Shown here: positions 34,982 to 45,051 of the stretch, piece after piece | Numbering within the stretch: the first letter of the stretch is position 1 | Layout: each line of letters opens with the position of its first letter | Origin: Bacteroidales bacterium UBA6267 | Lineage (GTDB): Bacteria; Bacteroidota; Bacteroidia; Bacteroidales; UBA1556 | Direction: 5' to 3' | DNA: 64,000 bases | Assembly: GCA_002440745.1 (NCBI GenBank) | Contig: DJVB01000049.1 | Span: 1 to 64,000, forward strand | Made by a program: the position numbers and the translations under genes | Notes under the pieces: generated by a model | The model's database searches: none | What the model was told of the DNA's origin: nothing | The model's input: the letters and a program-made list of their open reading frames with translations, nothing else

Positions 34982-37435
34982 ATGACTAAATTACTAACTA
35001 TCTGCATTTTAACAGTATTATCATTACATATTTTCGCCCAAAAAGGTCAAGGTTATGCACAGGGTGAAAGACCAAAAGGCAATATCAAAGGAAAAATAAT
35101 CGACCATGTTTCGAAGGAAGCCGTGCCGTATGCTACAATTGCTCTTTATTCGTTCAGGGATAGCAGCCTCACAACAGGCTCACTTTCAACAGATGACGGA
35201 AGTTTTAAGATATTGGATGTTCCTGCTGGAAAATATTATATGGAAATCAAATTTATCGGTTACGATAAATATGTAAAAAAGGAGATTGCATTAAGGCCGC
35301 CTAATTTGGAATTAGATTTGGGAATCATTGAATTACAACATGTTGCAGGAAATTTGGATGCGGTGGAAATTGTAGCCGAGAAAACTTATGTAGAGTATAA
35401 AATCGACAAAAAAGTGGTGAATGTTGGTCAGGACTTAAACTCTTCGGGTGGTTCAGCGGTAGATGCTTTGGAGAATGTTCCTTCAGTTACCGTTGACATT
35501 GATGGCAATGTGGCTCTCCGTGGAAGTACAAGTTTTACCGTATTTGTTAATGGAAAACCTACCCCACTTGAAGGCACCGATGCTCTTCAGCAAATCCCTG
35601 TAGGAGCTATCAAAAACATCGAGATAATCACCAATCCATCAGCAAAATACGACCCTGACGGCTTATCCGGAATTATTAATGTAGTTCTGAAAGAAAACGT
35701 CAAACTTGGTCTAAACGGGATGATAAACGTTAATGCTTCAAATCGAGGAAGCTACGGCATTAATGGTATTTTTTCCTATACTATTGGAAAGTTCAACGTT
35801 TTTGTCGGAGGAAATTATAATAATTCTGTTTGGCCGGGCGAAGGCTATAACGAGTTGATTTCCACTACAAATGACACAACAGAATATCGCATCACTGATT
35901 TAGATCGCGAGCGAAAACGAGATCGTTATAATCTGAAAGCCGGTTTCGATTTTACTCCTAACGACAAAAACAGTTTTACTTTTGAAGGGAGTTTTGGGGC
36001 TCATGGCCATAATAAAAACTTTGCAAGCAAAATTCATGAATACAACTTGCCAACAACCTACGACTACTATCTTTTCAGCGATAATCCGGGAACTCATGAA
36101 TCAAAATTCTATTCGCTATCAGCAAATTATGAATATAAACTTGATAAAAACGGGAGCAATATTCAAGCTTTGGCCTATTTCGAAGATGAAAACGAATCTA
36201 ATGAAGATAAAAGTTTAGAGTATTTATCAAATGCCGATTGGTCGTTGAGAGATAGCCTCTTGAATGGCAATATAACAAGAGAAAAAGAATCAGGCCCACA
36301 ATATAGATTTCAGGTGGATTTGGTAAAGAAGTTTAAGAATAAATCCAAATTTGAAAGCGGCGTTCAATTGAGAGTAAGACCACAATACAGTGAGTATGAA
36401 TATGAAGAATATCAAGCAGATAAGGGATGGGTTTTGCTTCCGGAATATGGGAGTAAGTTAAATTTCGTGCGCGATATTTATGCAGTTTATGGTATTTATG
36501 CCGGTGAATATAAGTCCTTTGGCTATCAATTTGGCTTACGTGGAGAATATACCAACCGAAACGTTTTTGACGACAGTCGGGATTATGATTTCAAAATTCA
36601 GCGATTTGACCTCTTCCCAACAATTCATTTCTCTAAAAAATTCAAAAACGATCATCAGATTTTATTGAGTTATAGCCGCCGAATCGACCGTCCGGGCGGA
36701 TGGGAATTAGAGCCTTTTACTCGTTTTATTTCCAGCAATTTCCAAAGACGAGGCAATCCTGAATTGGAGCCTGAATATACCGATAATTTTGAATTGTCGT
36801 ATCAAAAGGCTATTAAACAGTCTTTTGTGTCCATTGAAGGTTATTATCGTCCGACCAATAATCGTATTGCACGCATACAAAGCATCGACTCAACAGGAAT
36901 CATTACCATGACTTTCGAGAATTTAGATCGCGATATTTCAACAGGAGTTGAGCTTATGGTGAATCTTAGATTAATCAAGTGGATGGACATCAATATTAGT
37001 GGTAACTATTATTATTATCAACTTTTTAGCTCCGGGACAAGTTTAGGTGAAGTGAATAATACATCAAACAATTTCGATATGCGTGGCAATTTGAACTTTA
37101 TCGTGACCAAAACCACTCGCTTACAATTGAATGGTTTTTATCGCTCAGCCTCTGTGACTGCTCAAGGGAAAAGCGCCTCTAACTTTATGATTTCTGCCTC
37201 CGCACGTCAGGAATTGTTTAAGAAAAAGGTGAGTATCTCACTAAGAATCAATGATATATTCAACACCATGCGACATGAATTTACTACCGAAGGAATCGGT
37301 TTCACTTCCTTCAATTCTTTCACACCGATAAATCCAACGGTTACGATTGATTTGAGCTATCGCATCAACAACTATAAAGAGAAAAAGAATGGAAATGGTG
37401 GTGATTTTGGCGAAGGCGGCGATGGAATCCTCTAA
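34982..37435 (+). CDS. TonB-dependent receptor / outer-membrane beta-barrel family protein
   Basis: This 817-residue outer-membrane protein has a signal peptide (to LHIFAQ). A CarboxypepD_reg-like domain covers about residues 33-115 (GNIKGKIIDHVSKEAVPYATIALYS, GYDKYVKKEI). A plug domain follows (about 135-235: VDALENVPSVTVDIDGNVALRGS, IEIITNPSAKYDPDGLSGIINVVLK), then a large barrel of the OMP_b-brl_3 type. The LRGSTSFTVFVNGKP plug signature is typical of this group. The ligand is unknown; the position 148 bp after feoAB makes iron or another metal possible but does not show it. Its last bases overlap the convergent gene at 37432. Confidence 0.85.
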   Translation: MTKLLTICILTVLSLHIFAQKGQGYAQGERPKGNIKGKIIDHVSKEAVPYATIALYSFRDSSLTTGSLSTDDGSFKILDVPAGKYYMEIKFIGYDKYVKKEIALRPPNLELDLGIIELQHVAGNLDAVEIVAEKTYVEYKIDKKVVNVGQDLNSSGGSAVDALENVPSVTVDIDGNVALRGSTSFTVFVNGKPTPLEGTDALQQIPVGAIKNIEIITNPSAKYDPDGLSGIINVVLKENVKLGLNGMINVNASNRGSYGINGIFSYTIGKFNVFVGGNYNNSVWPGEGYNELISTTNDTTEYRITDLDRERKRDRYNLKAGFDFTPNDKNSFTFEGSFGAHGHNKNFASKIHEYNLPTTYDYYLFSDNPGTHESKFYSLSANYEYKLDKNGSNIQALAYFEDENESNEDKSLEYLSNADWSLRDSLLNGNITREKESGPQYRFQVDLVKKFKNKSKFESGVQLRVRPQYSEYEYEEYQADKGWVLLPEYGSKLNFVRDIYAVYGIYAGEYKSFGYQFGLRGEYTNRNVFDDSRDYDFKIQRFDLFPTIHFSKKFKNDHQILLSYSRRIDRPGGWELEPFTRFISSNFQRRGNPELEPEYTDNFELSYQKAIKQSFVSIEGYYRPTNNRIARIQSIDSTGIITMTFENLDRDISTGVELMVNLRLIKWMDINISGNYYYYQLFSSGTSLGEVNNTSNNFDMRGNLNFIVTKTTRLQLNGFYRSASVTAQGKSASNFMISASARQELFKKKVSISLRINDIFNTMRHEFTTEGIGFTSFNSFTPINPTVTIDLSYRINNYKEKKNGNGGDFGEGGDGIL

Positions 37436-38103
37436 GGAAGTATAACTAATCCACCTCCATCAATCAAAGGCCCATCGTATAATTCTTTGATATACAATTG
37501 GTTTTCATCACAAAATCGGTACAGGATTTCGCTGCTTTTTAGTTTTCGCAAGGTACCAAAAACCAATAATTGCTCATGCCAAATGGAACACGCCCCTCCA
37601 ATAAAACCGTGTTTTACTCCTTCCAATTCAATGTCTTCCGGAGGAAAAAACAGCGCATCGGTTTTCTGTGATATTCCTAAATCGGAGGTTAGTAAGGAAT
37701 GCTTCCCAACTAAAAGATTACATGCTACATAGCCTTGATTGAAATGTTGAATTTTTTTATCAAGATGAGCAGCAATAATAGATTTATCAACGATTTTTTG
37801 ATTGCAAAAAATTGTGTCTCTCGAAAAGGTGGCATTGTAAAAAGCCGTGGCAGGATAGGAAAACCCTAATTCTTTTTCTCCAAAACTAACCTTGACATTT
37901 TTCTCTATTAGCTTGTTAACAAGGTCTTTAGGTGCATTTGGAGCAACTATCAACTTGTCGGGAGTTTTATGTAAAAAAACATCGGGATGCCCACAAATTG
38001 CAGGATAAACTATTCCGGAGGAGCTCAATCCAAAAAAATCACCCATTAATTGCAATTCTTGACGGATTTCAACAGGCAGCCGACTATCCCCTATAATCAA
38101 CAT
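37432..38103 (-). CDS. Predicted GME-fold protein (DUF6873-like)
   Basis: This 223-residue cytoplasmic protein resembles, in overall pattern, the guanidine-modifying-enzyme (GME) fold family annotated as DUF6873: repeated VSFGEKELGFSYPATAFYNATF, ACNLLVGKHSLLTSDLGI and GFIGGACSIWHEQLLVFG blocks, like the blades of amidinotransferase-type proteins. The usual catalytic Cys/His/Asp set is not evident. It overlaps the radical SAM gene by 20 bp, so the two are surely co-translated. Function unknown; the family name is from memory and tentative. Confidence 0.6.
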   Translation of the reverse strand: MLIIGDSRLPVEIRQELQLMGDFFGLSSSGIVYPAICGHPDVFLHKTPDKLIVAPNAPKDLVNKLIEKNVKVSFGEKELGFSYPATAFYNATFSRDTIFCNQKIVDKSIIAAHLDKKIQHFNQGYVACNLLVGKHSLLTSDLGISQKTDALFFPPEDIELEGVKHGFIGGACSIWHEQLLVFGTLRKLKSSEILYRFCDENQLYIKELYDGPLIDGGGLVILP

Positions 38104-39091
38104 AAAACCCCTCCCCTTCTAATTGATTGTCAATATGATAGCGCAATTTGTATCCCTTTTCTAAAAAATAGGTTTTATTACAGCTCTGAAATCCAACTGC
38201 ATGATTCAATTTATTCTTTGCTACAAAAACCTCATTTACTAAAGGAGGCTCTTTCAAGAATTTTTCCAATCGGTCGCGCCATATCCTACTCATAACTAAT
38301 TCATTGAAATTAGGGTGAAAAGGACCGGCAAGAAAACCTGCACCACTATTCAAATCTTCCGAAGGATATAAGCCGGTTCGAAGCACCTTAACATGATTTT
38401 GAGTGAAATAATTATACAATTTTGAGCTCAGTTTCACAGCCTCATTCAACGACAAAGGAGAATATTTTCCTTGCTGCCACCATTTTTCAAGGGCTGTATC
38501 ACGAATGACCAAGGTTGGGTAGATTCTTGTTTCTGTTGCTCCAAGTTCAACAATTTTTTCAGCGGTTTTTGCTGATTTTTCCGAGTCATCACCCGGCAAA
38601 CCTATCATCATCTGTAAGCCAAGAGTTAGCCCAGCATCTAAAATAAATTTTGAAGCCAATTCCACATGATGAGGCTCATGACCTCGATTGGCCAACTTTA
38701 GCACTTCCTCATCCATACTTTGAGCTCCCAATTCAACATGAGTTACCCCATTGTCAACCAACATCTTAACAATATTTGGCGTAATATAATCAGGACGCGT
38801 GCTAATACGTATTCCTGAGATTCGCCCAACTGATGCAGTTAATGCAGCATGCAGATAATTCTGTTGAATTTCAATAGGCAATCCGGTGAAACTTCCACCA
38901 AAAAAAGCCACCTGTATAACGGTATTATCCTGAGGAATAGTTTCTAAATATTTAGTGATAATATTCTGGATATCTGTATATTGTGGAATTTCGACCTGAC
39001 CGGTAATATAGGACTGATTGCAAAACACACAGCGGTGTGGGCAAGCCAATTCAGGAATAAAAATAGGAATATTATAATGCCTCATAACCAA
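38084..39091 (-). CDS. Elp3-like radical SAM protein
   Basis: This 335-residue enzyme carries the [4Fe-4S]/SAM motif CPHRCVFC (Cys17, Cys21, Cys24), the FFGGSFTGLP strand, and RISTRPDYITPNIVKMLVDNGVTHVELGAQSMDEEVLKLANRGH. The layout is that of the Elp3/YhcC-like oxygen-independent class. There is no acetyltransferase domain, unlike true Elp3 (tRNA cm5U34), so the substrate is open. The gene overlaps the GME-fold-like gene and lies 21 bp after nusB. Confidence 0.88.
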   Translation of the reverse strand: MVMRHYNIPIFIPELACPHRCVFCNQSYITGQVEIPQYTDIQNIITKYLETIPQDNTVIQVAFFGGSFTGLPIEIQQNYLHAALTASVGRISGIRISTRPDYITPNIVKMLVDNGVTHVELGAQSMDEEVLKLANRGHEPHHVELASKFILDAGLTLGLQMMIGLPGDDSEKSAKTAEKIVELGATETRIYPTLVIRDTALEKWWQQGKYSPLSLNEAVKLSSKLYNYFTQNHVKVLRTGLYPSEDLNSGAGFLAGPFHPNFNELVMSRIWRDRLEKFLKEPPLVNEVFVAKNKLNHAVGFQSCNKTYFLEKGYKLRYHIDNQLEGEGFYVDYRG

Positions 39092-39112
39092 TGGATTACA
39101 GGCTAAAAATGG

Positions 39113-40081
39113 TTACTGACCTATAAGTCCACGTCCTCTTTTCGCCACCGTACCGGATTTTAAACCTTCTTCAATCGTACGGTCGAGAAGACCATTGATG
39201 AAAACTTTACTCTTTGGTGAGCTAAAATGCTTAGCCAACTCGATGATTTCGTTTAAGGTAACTTTCAGCGGGATACTGTCGAAATAAAAAATCTCGGCCA
39301 TACCCATACGAAGCAGAATTAAATCCATAGTTGCTATTCGCTCAAATTCCCAATTCATGGTTTTCTTCTTGATAATCTCATCGAACTCATCAGATTTAAT
39401 AATGGTAGTTCGAACCAATTTTTTGAGAAAGATTTCATCATCATCACCCTCATCCTCATGCTCAACAGGTTTGTATAGAGGGAAAAGTCCGTATTCCGGC
39501 TTCCATTCTTCCTTGAAAAAGCTAATGGTGTGAAGCACAAATGCCAATGCCATAAAATAATCTTCGCTCCAAAGAAAATATTTTTCCTCGAAAAAATCAC
39601 GAAGCACATCGTTGGGAACCATAACCTTACGCACAAACTCAGCAATGATATCTTTATCATTCTGATAGGTGCAATAGTCATCGTTCATATAAGCTTTATA
39701 GTAATCTGAATCTTTCAGTTCATTGTAAGCCTTACGAAATAATTCATCCTCACCGCCCCAGTTGATTTTCAATCTTTTGTAATTCGTCTGAAAACCAATA
39801 TTTTGGCGTAATTGTTTAATAAAACGATTGTGTACAAATCGAGTATTAGGATGAATATCGTCCTCAGTGGGCAAATATTTATTTCTATTTTCTTCGATTC
39901 TGGCTTCTGCAAAATCAATAATTTCGATAAGGAACGAAAGCTGCCAGATATACAAATCATAGAGTTTATCCATGTTCATTTTCAGGGTTTTCTCTGTTGC
40001 GGCTAAATCATCCGAACCTGACTGAAAATGAGCATAAACAGTTTGAAGCGCTTTTATGCGTATTTGTCTTCTATTTAACAT
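39113..40081 (-). CDS. nusB: Transcription antitermination factor NusB (long form)
   Basis: NusB binds boxA RNA with NusE and prevents premature termination in rRNA operons. The 322-residue protein is about twice the length of E. coli NusB. It keeps the family's N-terminal MLNRRQIRIKALQTVYAHFQSG and the C-terminal signature DLILLRMGMAEIFYFDSIPLKVTLNEIIELAKHFSSPKSKVFINGLLDR. The additional helical middle section is typical of Bacteroidota NusB. It is the first gene of a unit with the radical SAM and GME-fold-like genes. Confidence 0.9.
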   Translation of the reverse strand: MLNRRQIRIKALQTVYAHFQSGSDDLAATEKTLKMNMDKLYDLYIWQLSFLIEIIDFAEARIEENRNKYLPTEDDIHPNTRFVHNRFIKQLRQNIGFQTNYKRLKINWGGEDELFRKAYNELKDSDYYKAYMNDDYCTYQNDKDIIAEFVRKVMVPNDVLRDFFEEKYFLWSEDYFMALAFVLHTISFFKEEWKPEYGLFPLYKPVEHEDEGDDDEIFLKKLVRTTIIKSDEFDEIIKKKTMNWEFERIATMDLILLRMGMAEIFYFDSIPLKVTLNEIIELAKHFSSPKSKVFINGLLDRTIEEGLKSGTVAKRGRGLIGQ

Positions 40082-40110
40082 TTAAAAAGAACCATTAAAA
40101 TTTGGGACTG

Positions 40111-40145
40111 CAAAAGTACAATATTTTTCCACCGACACCACAAAA
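40111..40145 (-). promoter_or_regulatory. Promoter of the nusB operon
   Basis: On the minus strand TTTTG at 40141-40145 and TACTTTTG at 40111-40118, with a 22-bp gap, fit the phylum's -33/-7 elements, 30 bp before nusB. Confidence 0.55.
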
Positions 40146-40215
40146 ATGGCAAGTCCTCTGCATCCTAAAATTCAATACTTTTTTCAACAATTCATTTTTT
40201 TAAAAAATATTTTTA

Positions 40216-40223
40216 TAGCTTTG
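40216..40223 (+). promoter_or_regulatory. -7 element before the META-domain lipoprotein
   Basis: TAGCTTTG matches TAnnTTTG about 82 bp before the ATG at 40305. The upstream -33 region is only T-rich, so the assignment is moderate. Confidence 0.4.
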
Positions 40224-40304
40224 CTGCTCGTTAACCACTCGTTATATCATCAATCATCAACATCTTTTTCATTGAATTAAAACTAACCTTTAAAAATAAC
40301 CATT

Positions 40305-40982
40305 ATGAACACAATGAAATCCTTTTTCTTCTTGCTGATTCTGGCGATAATCGGCTCATGCTCAACTAAAAATGACCAAACAACTCAATTTTGGGTCAAT
40401 AGTTATCAAATCACTTCCGAAGACGGAGTTAGTTCGACTTTCCTTGTTCAACACTCCGATTCGATTCTGCCCGGACAATGGGAAGTGCTCAATAGCCCAA
40501 TCGAAGGTTTTACTTTTGAGGAAGGGTTTTTATATCGCTTGACTGTTGCTCGCAGTGAAAACAAAGACCAAGCGGATTCATCTCTTGCCTACAAATTAGT
40601 GACTGTTGATAAAAAAATTGCAGACCACACTACCGACCTTAATGGAAAATGGATGCTGCAAATCTTCAAAGGCGACACCTTAGATATATCTTTTCATGTC
40701 CTTGAGCATGCGCCTTTTATGATTATCGATTTATCGAAAATGGGCGTTAACGGAATGGATGGATGTAATAATTTTATGGGTAAACTTGAAATGGTTTCCG
40801 AGACCCAAATTAAATTTGGCAATATGGCTCTAACTCGCAAGCTTTGCTCAGATAGCAGTTTGCAAGATGTTGTTTCTGAATTGCTTGTGGACATCGACAA
40901 TTGGAATGTGAAAGATAATGCACTTAAGCTAACAGATAATGAGTCAGAAAGATTTATGACATTTCAAAAAGAACAGGAATAA
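40305..40982 (+). CDS. Lipoprotein with DUF4377-like and META domains
   Basis: This 225-residue protein has a lipoprotein signal: lipobox LAIIGSC with Cys19. A DUF4377-like domain follows (about residues 25-100: FWVNSYQI, VQHSDSILPGQWEVLNSPIEGFTFEEGFLYRLTV), then a META domain (about 115-220: NGKWMLQIF, NGMDGCNNFMGKLEM, LTRKLCSD). META domains occur in envelope stress and heat-shock lipoproteins (HslJ-like). It probably sits in the inner or outer membrane facing the periplasm. The role is not known. Confidence 0.8.
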   Translation: MNTMKSFFFLLILAIIGSCSTKNDQTTQFWVNSYQITSEDGVSSTFLVQHSDSILPGQWEVLNSPIEGFTFEEGFLYRLTVARSENKDQADSSLAYKLVTVDKKIADHTTDLNGKWMLQIFKGDTLDISFHVLEHAPFMIIDLSKMGVNGMDGCNNFMGKLEMVSETQIKFGNMALTRKLCSDSSLQDVVSELLVDIDNWNVKDNALKLTDNESERFMTFQKEQE

Positions 40983-40999
40983 CCGCATTAAAATATTTT

Positions 41000-41887
41000 A
41001 TGACAAAGAAAAGAGTTAAAATTGTCGAGTCGTTTCGGGAGGATTTCGTTGTTAAATCCTTTTTAGATGAAAAACTTACCAAAGTTCGTAATCCTGCCAT
41101 TTTCAGGGAATACGATTCATCTGGAAATCTAATAACTGAAATAACTTATGGACATGGGGGCGACTTATCAGAGAAATATAGTTACCGATGGATTGACGGA
41201 AAACTCGCGGAAAAAACCACCTATTTCACTGAGGATGAAGTTGCTGAGTCGGATATATATCATTACTCTGCAGGCAAAATTGATCACGTGGTGAAGGCAT
41301 ATTCCGAAGGTTTTGAAGAAATAATCAGGTACAGTTATGACGATCAAGGCCGATTGATTTCGAAGATTACCGATGAAGACGGAGAAAGGGAAGTAATAAG
41401 CTATGATGGAAATAGCAAGAAGATCGAACTTTTCGACGAAGATGATGAACTCATTGAAATTGTTCACCAAACCTATAACGGAGAAGGACATTTGATTTCT
41501 GAGCTTGTTGAAAATCCTAAGGAAGGACAAATTTCAAGACAGGAGTATGAATATCAGCAAGGCAGACTGACTAAGCAAATTGAAAAAGGTCGAAATGGAC
41601 AAATTCTGAAAGAAACCCAAACCCAATATGACCCTGACGGAAATCCGATTGAAATACGAACAAAAGAAGGAGAGAATATTACGGTGTTAAAAATGGAGTT
41701 TGATACTCAAGGAAACGAAATAACACAAATAGAAATCTTCAACGAATATTTAAGTCATCAGGTGAAGCGAAGCTACGATGAATGGGGCAATGTTTTGGAA
41801 ACTCATGTCGAAGCTTTCGGCGATGACGGGACGCAAACTATGATGTATTCTATCTACTACGAATATCAGTTTTTTGAGGAGAATTAG
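41000..41887 (+). CDS. YD/RHS-like repeat protein, no signal peptide
   Basis: This 295-residue protein is made of roughly 20-25-residue repeats of the YD type: FREYDSSGNLITEI, RYSYDDQGRLISKI, QTYNGEGHLISEL, EYEYQQGRLTKQI, TQYDPDGNPIEIR, MEFDTQGNEITQI, RSYDEWGNVLETH. The repeats should form a beta-sheet spiral as in RHS or teneurin shells, but it has no RHS core end, no toxin tip and no export signal. It begins 17 bp after the META lipoprotein and is perhaps co-transcribed. A cytoplasmic scaffold or a domestic remnant are both possible. Function unknown. Confidence 0.7.
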   Translation: MTKKRVKIVESFREDFVVKSFLDEKLTKVRNPAIFREYDSSGNLITEITYGHGGDLSEKYSYRWIDGKLAEKTTYFTEDEVAESDIYHYSAGKIDHVVKAYSEGFEEIIRYSYDDQGRLISKITDEDGEREVISYDGNSKKIELFDEDDELIEIVHQTYNGEGHLISELVENPKEGQISRQEYEYQQGRLTKQIEKGRNGQILKETQTQYDPDGNPIEIRTKEGENITVLKMEFDTQGNEITQIEIFNEYLSHQVKRSYDEWGNVLETHVEAFGDDGTQTMMYSIYYEYQFFEEN

Positions 41888-42020
41888 TTCAAAATCAATG
41901 ACTTTTACTTTATGTAATATTTCTTCTATTTTTGATTTTAAAACTCCTCAAAGCAATAGAGAACTACCGGACTGGTAACTCATTTTTGTTTATGTAAATT
42001 GAAGAATTAGAAAACACCTC

Positions 42021-42060
42021 AAAAAAAAGCAGGTTCCCAAATTGGAAACCTGCTTTATTA
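42021..42060 (-). terminator. Rho-independent terminator after the M16 protease gene
   Basis: AGCAGGTT (42028-42035) pairs with AACCTGCT (42047-42054). On the minus strand the stem is followed by a run of eight T residues (A tract at 42021-42028 on the plus strand). It stops the M16 gene and may also act on the plus strand. Confidence 0.88.
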
Positions 42061-42077
42061 TTTTGTGGTGAGAGATT

Positions 42078-44900
42078 CTATTTGTTGAATTTGCTCACAT
42101 CTGTACTGCTCATAATGAGTTGCAGCGAACGATTAGCGTCTAAATATTTTTTAGCTGCTTTCTGCACTTGCTTGGTATTCAGCTCAGTCCAGAATTTTTC
42201 GTAATCAAATCCGATATAATCTTCTTTGTTGTAGTCGTCATTCATCAGCATCGAGAGCCAATAGCGATTTTCTTTCACTCTTTCTTTATGCTCTTTAAGT
42301 TTATTTTCAACGATATTGTGAATGGTTTTCTCATCTGGGCCGTTAGCCTGAAGTTTTTTCAATTCATCATAAACAATAGCCACCATAGTATCCAATTTTT
42401 CGGGATCAGTATCGAAGTAAACTCCAACAAAATGAGCAATTTCGGGATAATGAACCACATTGGAGAAAACAGAAGCACCATAAGTTCCACCCTGATCTTC
42501 GCGAAGGGTTTCAATCATGCGAACATCCAAGTACTCAGCAACAGCATCCAAAAGCAATCTTTCTTCGGGCTTATATTTGTTTTTTCCGGGAAAACTAATG
42601 AATACGGTAGCTTTGGGAGTTTTCATCTCTTTAGTGAAAGCTGTTTTTTCGCTGCTTTGGGGAATGCGTTTTCCAAGATCAGCAAAGGTTTCCGTGCGAT
42701 TTACAGTTGGCAAACCACCTAAATAGGTTAGGATGTCTTTTTTCATAACCTCTTGATCAATATTTCCAACAAAATAGAAGGTGAATCCGCTTGGATCGCC
42801 AAAGCGGTCGCTGAAAATATACTTAATTCTACTAGTTTTTGCTAAATCGTAGCTTTCAGGGGTCATAGGTTTGAAACGCGGGTGATGGTTACTCAAGAGG
42901 GTGTTAATGGAATCGCCAAAAACTGAAGAAGGATCGGCGGCTTTGTTTTGCATCATAGCTTTCTCGCGTTTGATATAGCTTGCAAAAGCGTCATTATCAA
43001 CTCTTGGAGCAGTAAAATATAGATAGGTAAGCTGAAGCATAGTCACAAAATCTTCTTTGGTACTTCTGCCGCTAAATCCCTCATAAAGCTCTGAAATATA
43101 AGGATATACGCTCACATTTTTACCTGCTAATTGTTTTTGCAATTCGATATTATCGAAATCGGATATACCGCTCATTTCAACTACATCGGCTGCAATACGT
43201 GCCGAAATATCATCTTTCTCAGAATAAACAGAGTAACCGCCGAGACTGCGTGCTCCCATTAAAATTTCATCGTCTTTATAGTCTGTTGTTTTCAAGATTA
43301 CTTTTACGCCATTGCTCAGTTCCCAAGTCGTAATGCCTTTTTTCTCATCCTTAGTTTCTTTAGCAATTGTGCCGGAAGCAGGCTCCGCAGCTATCAAAGG
43401 ACGGTTAGCAACCTTATCTTCGTATGGATCAATTTTTTCGGTTTTTACATTGTTAATCATTTCAAGAACCTCAGCTTCAGTAGGATACAACACTGATTCG
43501 TTCTCTATTCCCATCATGGCAACAACCATATTATCTTCAGTTATCCACTTTTTAGCCAACTTGTTGATTTCATCTACAGTGATGCCGTCCATGATTTCTT
43601 TGGCAAAATTATAATCAAACTCATCGGAAGGCATTGGCTCACTTCCTAAATAATGCTCGATCAATGAGTTCGCAATTTCATCCGATTTTTTCTTATTACG
43701 CTCTTTATAGGCTTTCTCCACCTGAGTCATCATTTCCTTTTTAGCTCTTTCGAGTTCGGTTTCCACAAAACCATGACGCAGAACACGCTCATTTTCAGTC
43801 AATAAAATTTTAACGGACTCTTTAATCTTGTCATTTCCGGCAACAGCAAAACTTATATAAGCTTCCAATTTTGGTTGCATACCGGTGTACATAGAACCTG
43901 CATAAGAAAATGGAGGATCAGGTTGTTGACTGATTTCGCTCATGCGGCTATTAATCATCAAAGCATAGAGTTGACTAACATATTGACTGCGATAATAGTC
44001 TTTATTACGATTCCAATCTGCAGGATGTTTAATCATTAATTGGATAACGTTGTACATAGCCTCAGGATCTCTTGCGATAACCACACGTGGCTCTTTATGC
44101 TCAGGCACTTCGTAATAATTTCTTGGCTTTGGGTTTTCTTTAACAGGCATTTTCGAAAACATGGCCTTCACTTTACCTTCCATTTCCTCCACGTCAAAAT
44201 CGCCAATAACTATAACCGCTTCCAAATCAGGGCGATACCAGCTATTATAAAAAGCCCTTAAAGTATCCCATGGAGCGTTATTGATTACATCAAGTTCGCC
44301 AATCACGTTATGAACTTCATATTTTGAACCTTTATAGAGAGTTTTCTGAATTTCCATTTGTGCGCGAGCCATACCACTCATGCGTGTGCGAAACTCCTCA
44401 CGAATAACACCTCTTTCAGCGTCAATTTCCTCACCTTCCATGCTCACATTGCAACCCCAATCGTAAAGAATCATCAGTGCAGTGTCGATATTTGCTTTGT
44501 TCTCAAGCGGCACTTTTGTGAGAGTATAAACCGTACGATCGGTTGCGGTATAAGCATTTATCTCGGGGCCGAACTTCATTCCAATCGATTGCAGATAGTT
44601 AATAATATCTTTTTTCTCGAAATTTTTGGTACCATTAAAACACATGTGCTCAGTGAAGTGAGCTAAACCATTTTGGCCGGGAGTTTCATTTACGGCTCCG
44701 GCATTTACCACAATATAAAACTCACCCCTATTTTCGGGTAACGAATTTTTCATAATGTAGTAAGTAAGACCATTGTCGAGTTTCCCATAACGAATTGCCG
44801 GATCTAAAGGCACATCCGAAGGAAGTCCCGATTGCGCAGTGGCAAAAGATGCAACTAACAATGCCACAGCAGATAACATCAGGTTTTTGATAAAATTCAT
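42078..44900 (-). CDS. M16 family zinc metallopeptidase (PqqL-like)
   Basis: This 940-residue protein has a signal peptide and two M16 halves. The catalytic inverted zinc site HFTEH is at residues 81-85, preceded by GQNGLAHFTEH, and the third ligand is expected in the EIDAERGVIREE segment further on. The C-terminal half is the inactive M16_C repeat. It is the size of pitrilysin/PqqL and should cut peptides in the periplasm or outer membrane; in this phylum such enzymes help recycle signal or uptake peptides. It stands alone between a promoter and a strong terminator. Confidence 0.92.
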   Translation of the reverse strand: MNFIKNLMLSAVALLVASFATAQSGLPSDVPLDPAIRYGKLDNGLTYYIMKNSLPENRGEFYIVVNAGAVNETPGQNGLAHFTEHMCFNGTKNFEKKDIINYLQSIGMKFGPEINAYTATDRTVYTLTKVPLENKANIDTALMILYDWGCNVSMEGEEIDAERGVIREEFRTRMSGMARAQMEIQKTLYKGSKYEVHNVIGELDVINNAPWDTLRAFYNSWYRPDLEAVIVIGDFDVEEMEGKVKAMFSKMPVKENPKPRNYYEVPEHKEPRVVIARDPEAMYNVIQLMIKHPADWNRNKDYYRSQYVSQLYALMINSRMSEISQQPDPPFSYAGSMYTGMQPKLEAYISFAVAGNDKIKESVKILLTENERVLRHGFVETELERAKKEMMTQVEKAYKERNKKKSDEIANSLIEHYLGSEPMPSDEFDYNFAKEIMDGITVDEINKLAKKWITEDNMVVAMMGIENESVLYPTEAEVLEMINNVKTEKIDPYEDKVANRPLIAAEPASGTIAKETKDEKKGITTWELSNGVKVILKTTDYKDDEILMGARSLGGYSVYSEKDDISARIAADVVEMSGISDFDNIELQKQLAGKNVSVYPYISELYEGFSGRSTKEDFVTMLQLTYLYFTAPRVDNDAFASYIKREKAMMQNKAADPSSVFGDSINTLLSNHHPRFKPMTPESYDLAKTSRIKYIFSDRFGDPSGFTFYFVGNIDQEVMKKDILTYLGGLPTVNRTETFADLGKRIPQSSEKTAFTKEMKTPKATVFISFPGKNKYKPEERLLLDAVAEYLDVRMIETLREDQGGTYGASVFSNVVHYPEIAHFVGVYFDTDPEKLDTMVAIVYDELKKLQANGPDEKTIHNIVENKLKEHKERVKENRYWLSMLMNDDYNKEDYIGFDYEKFWTELNTKQVQKAAKKYLDANRSLQLIMSSTDVSKFNK

Positions 44901-45051
44901 AAGGTAAAAATTAATTTATTGATAATTAGGTAAATTTAATCCGCACAAAAAAAGACGATCCCATTTAAAACTTGTTACTTATTATCACCCATCATAAGCT
45001 TTAAATAAAGACAATCACAAAGTTTAAAATGAACTTTACAGAATTAGTCGG

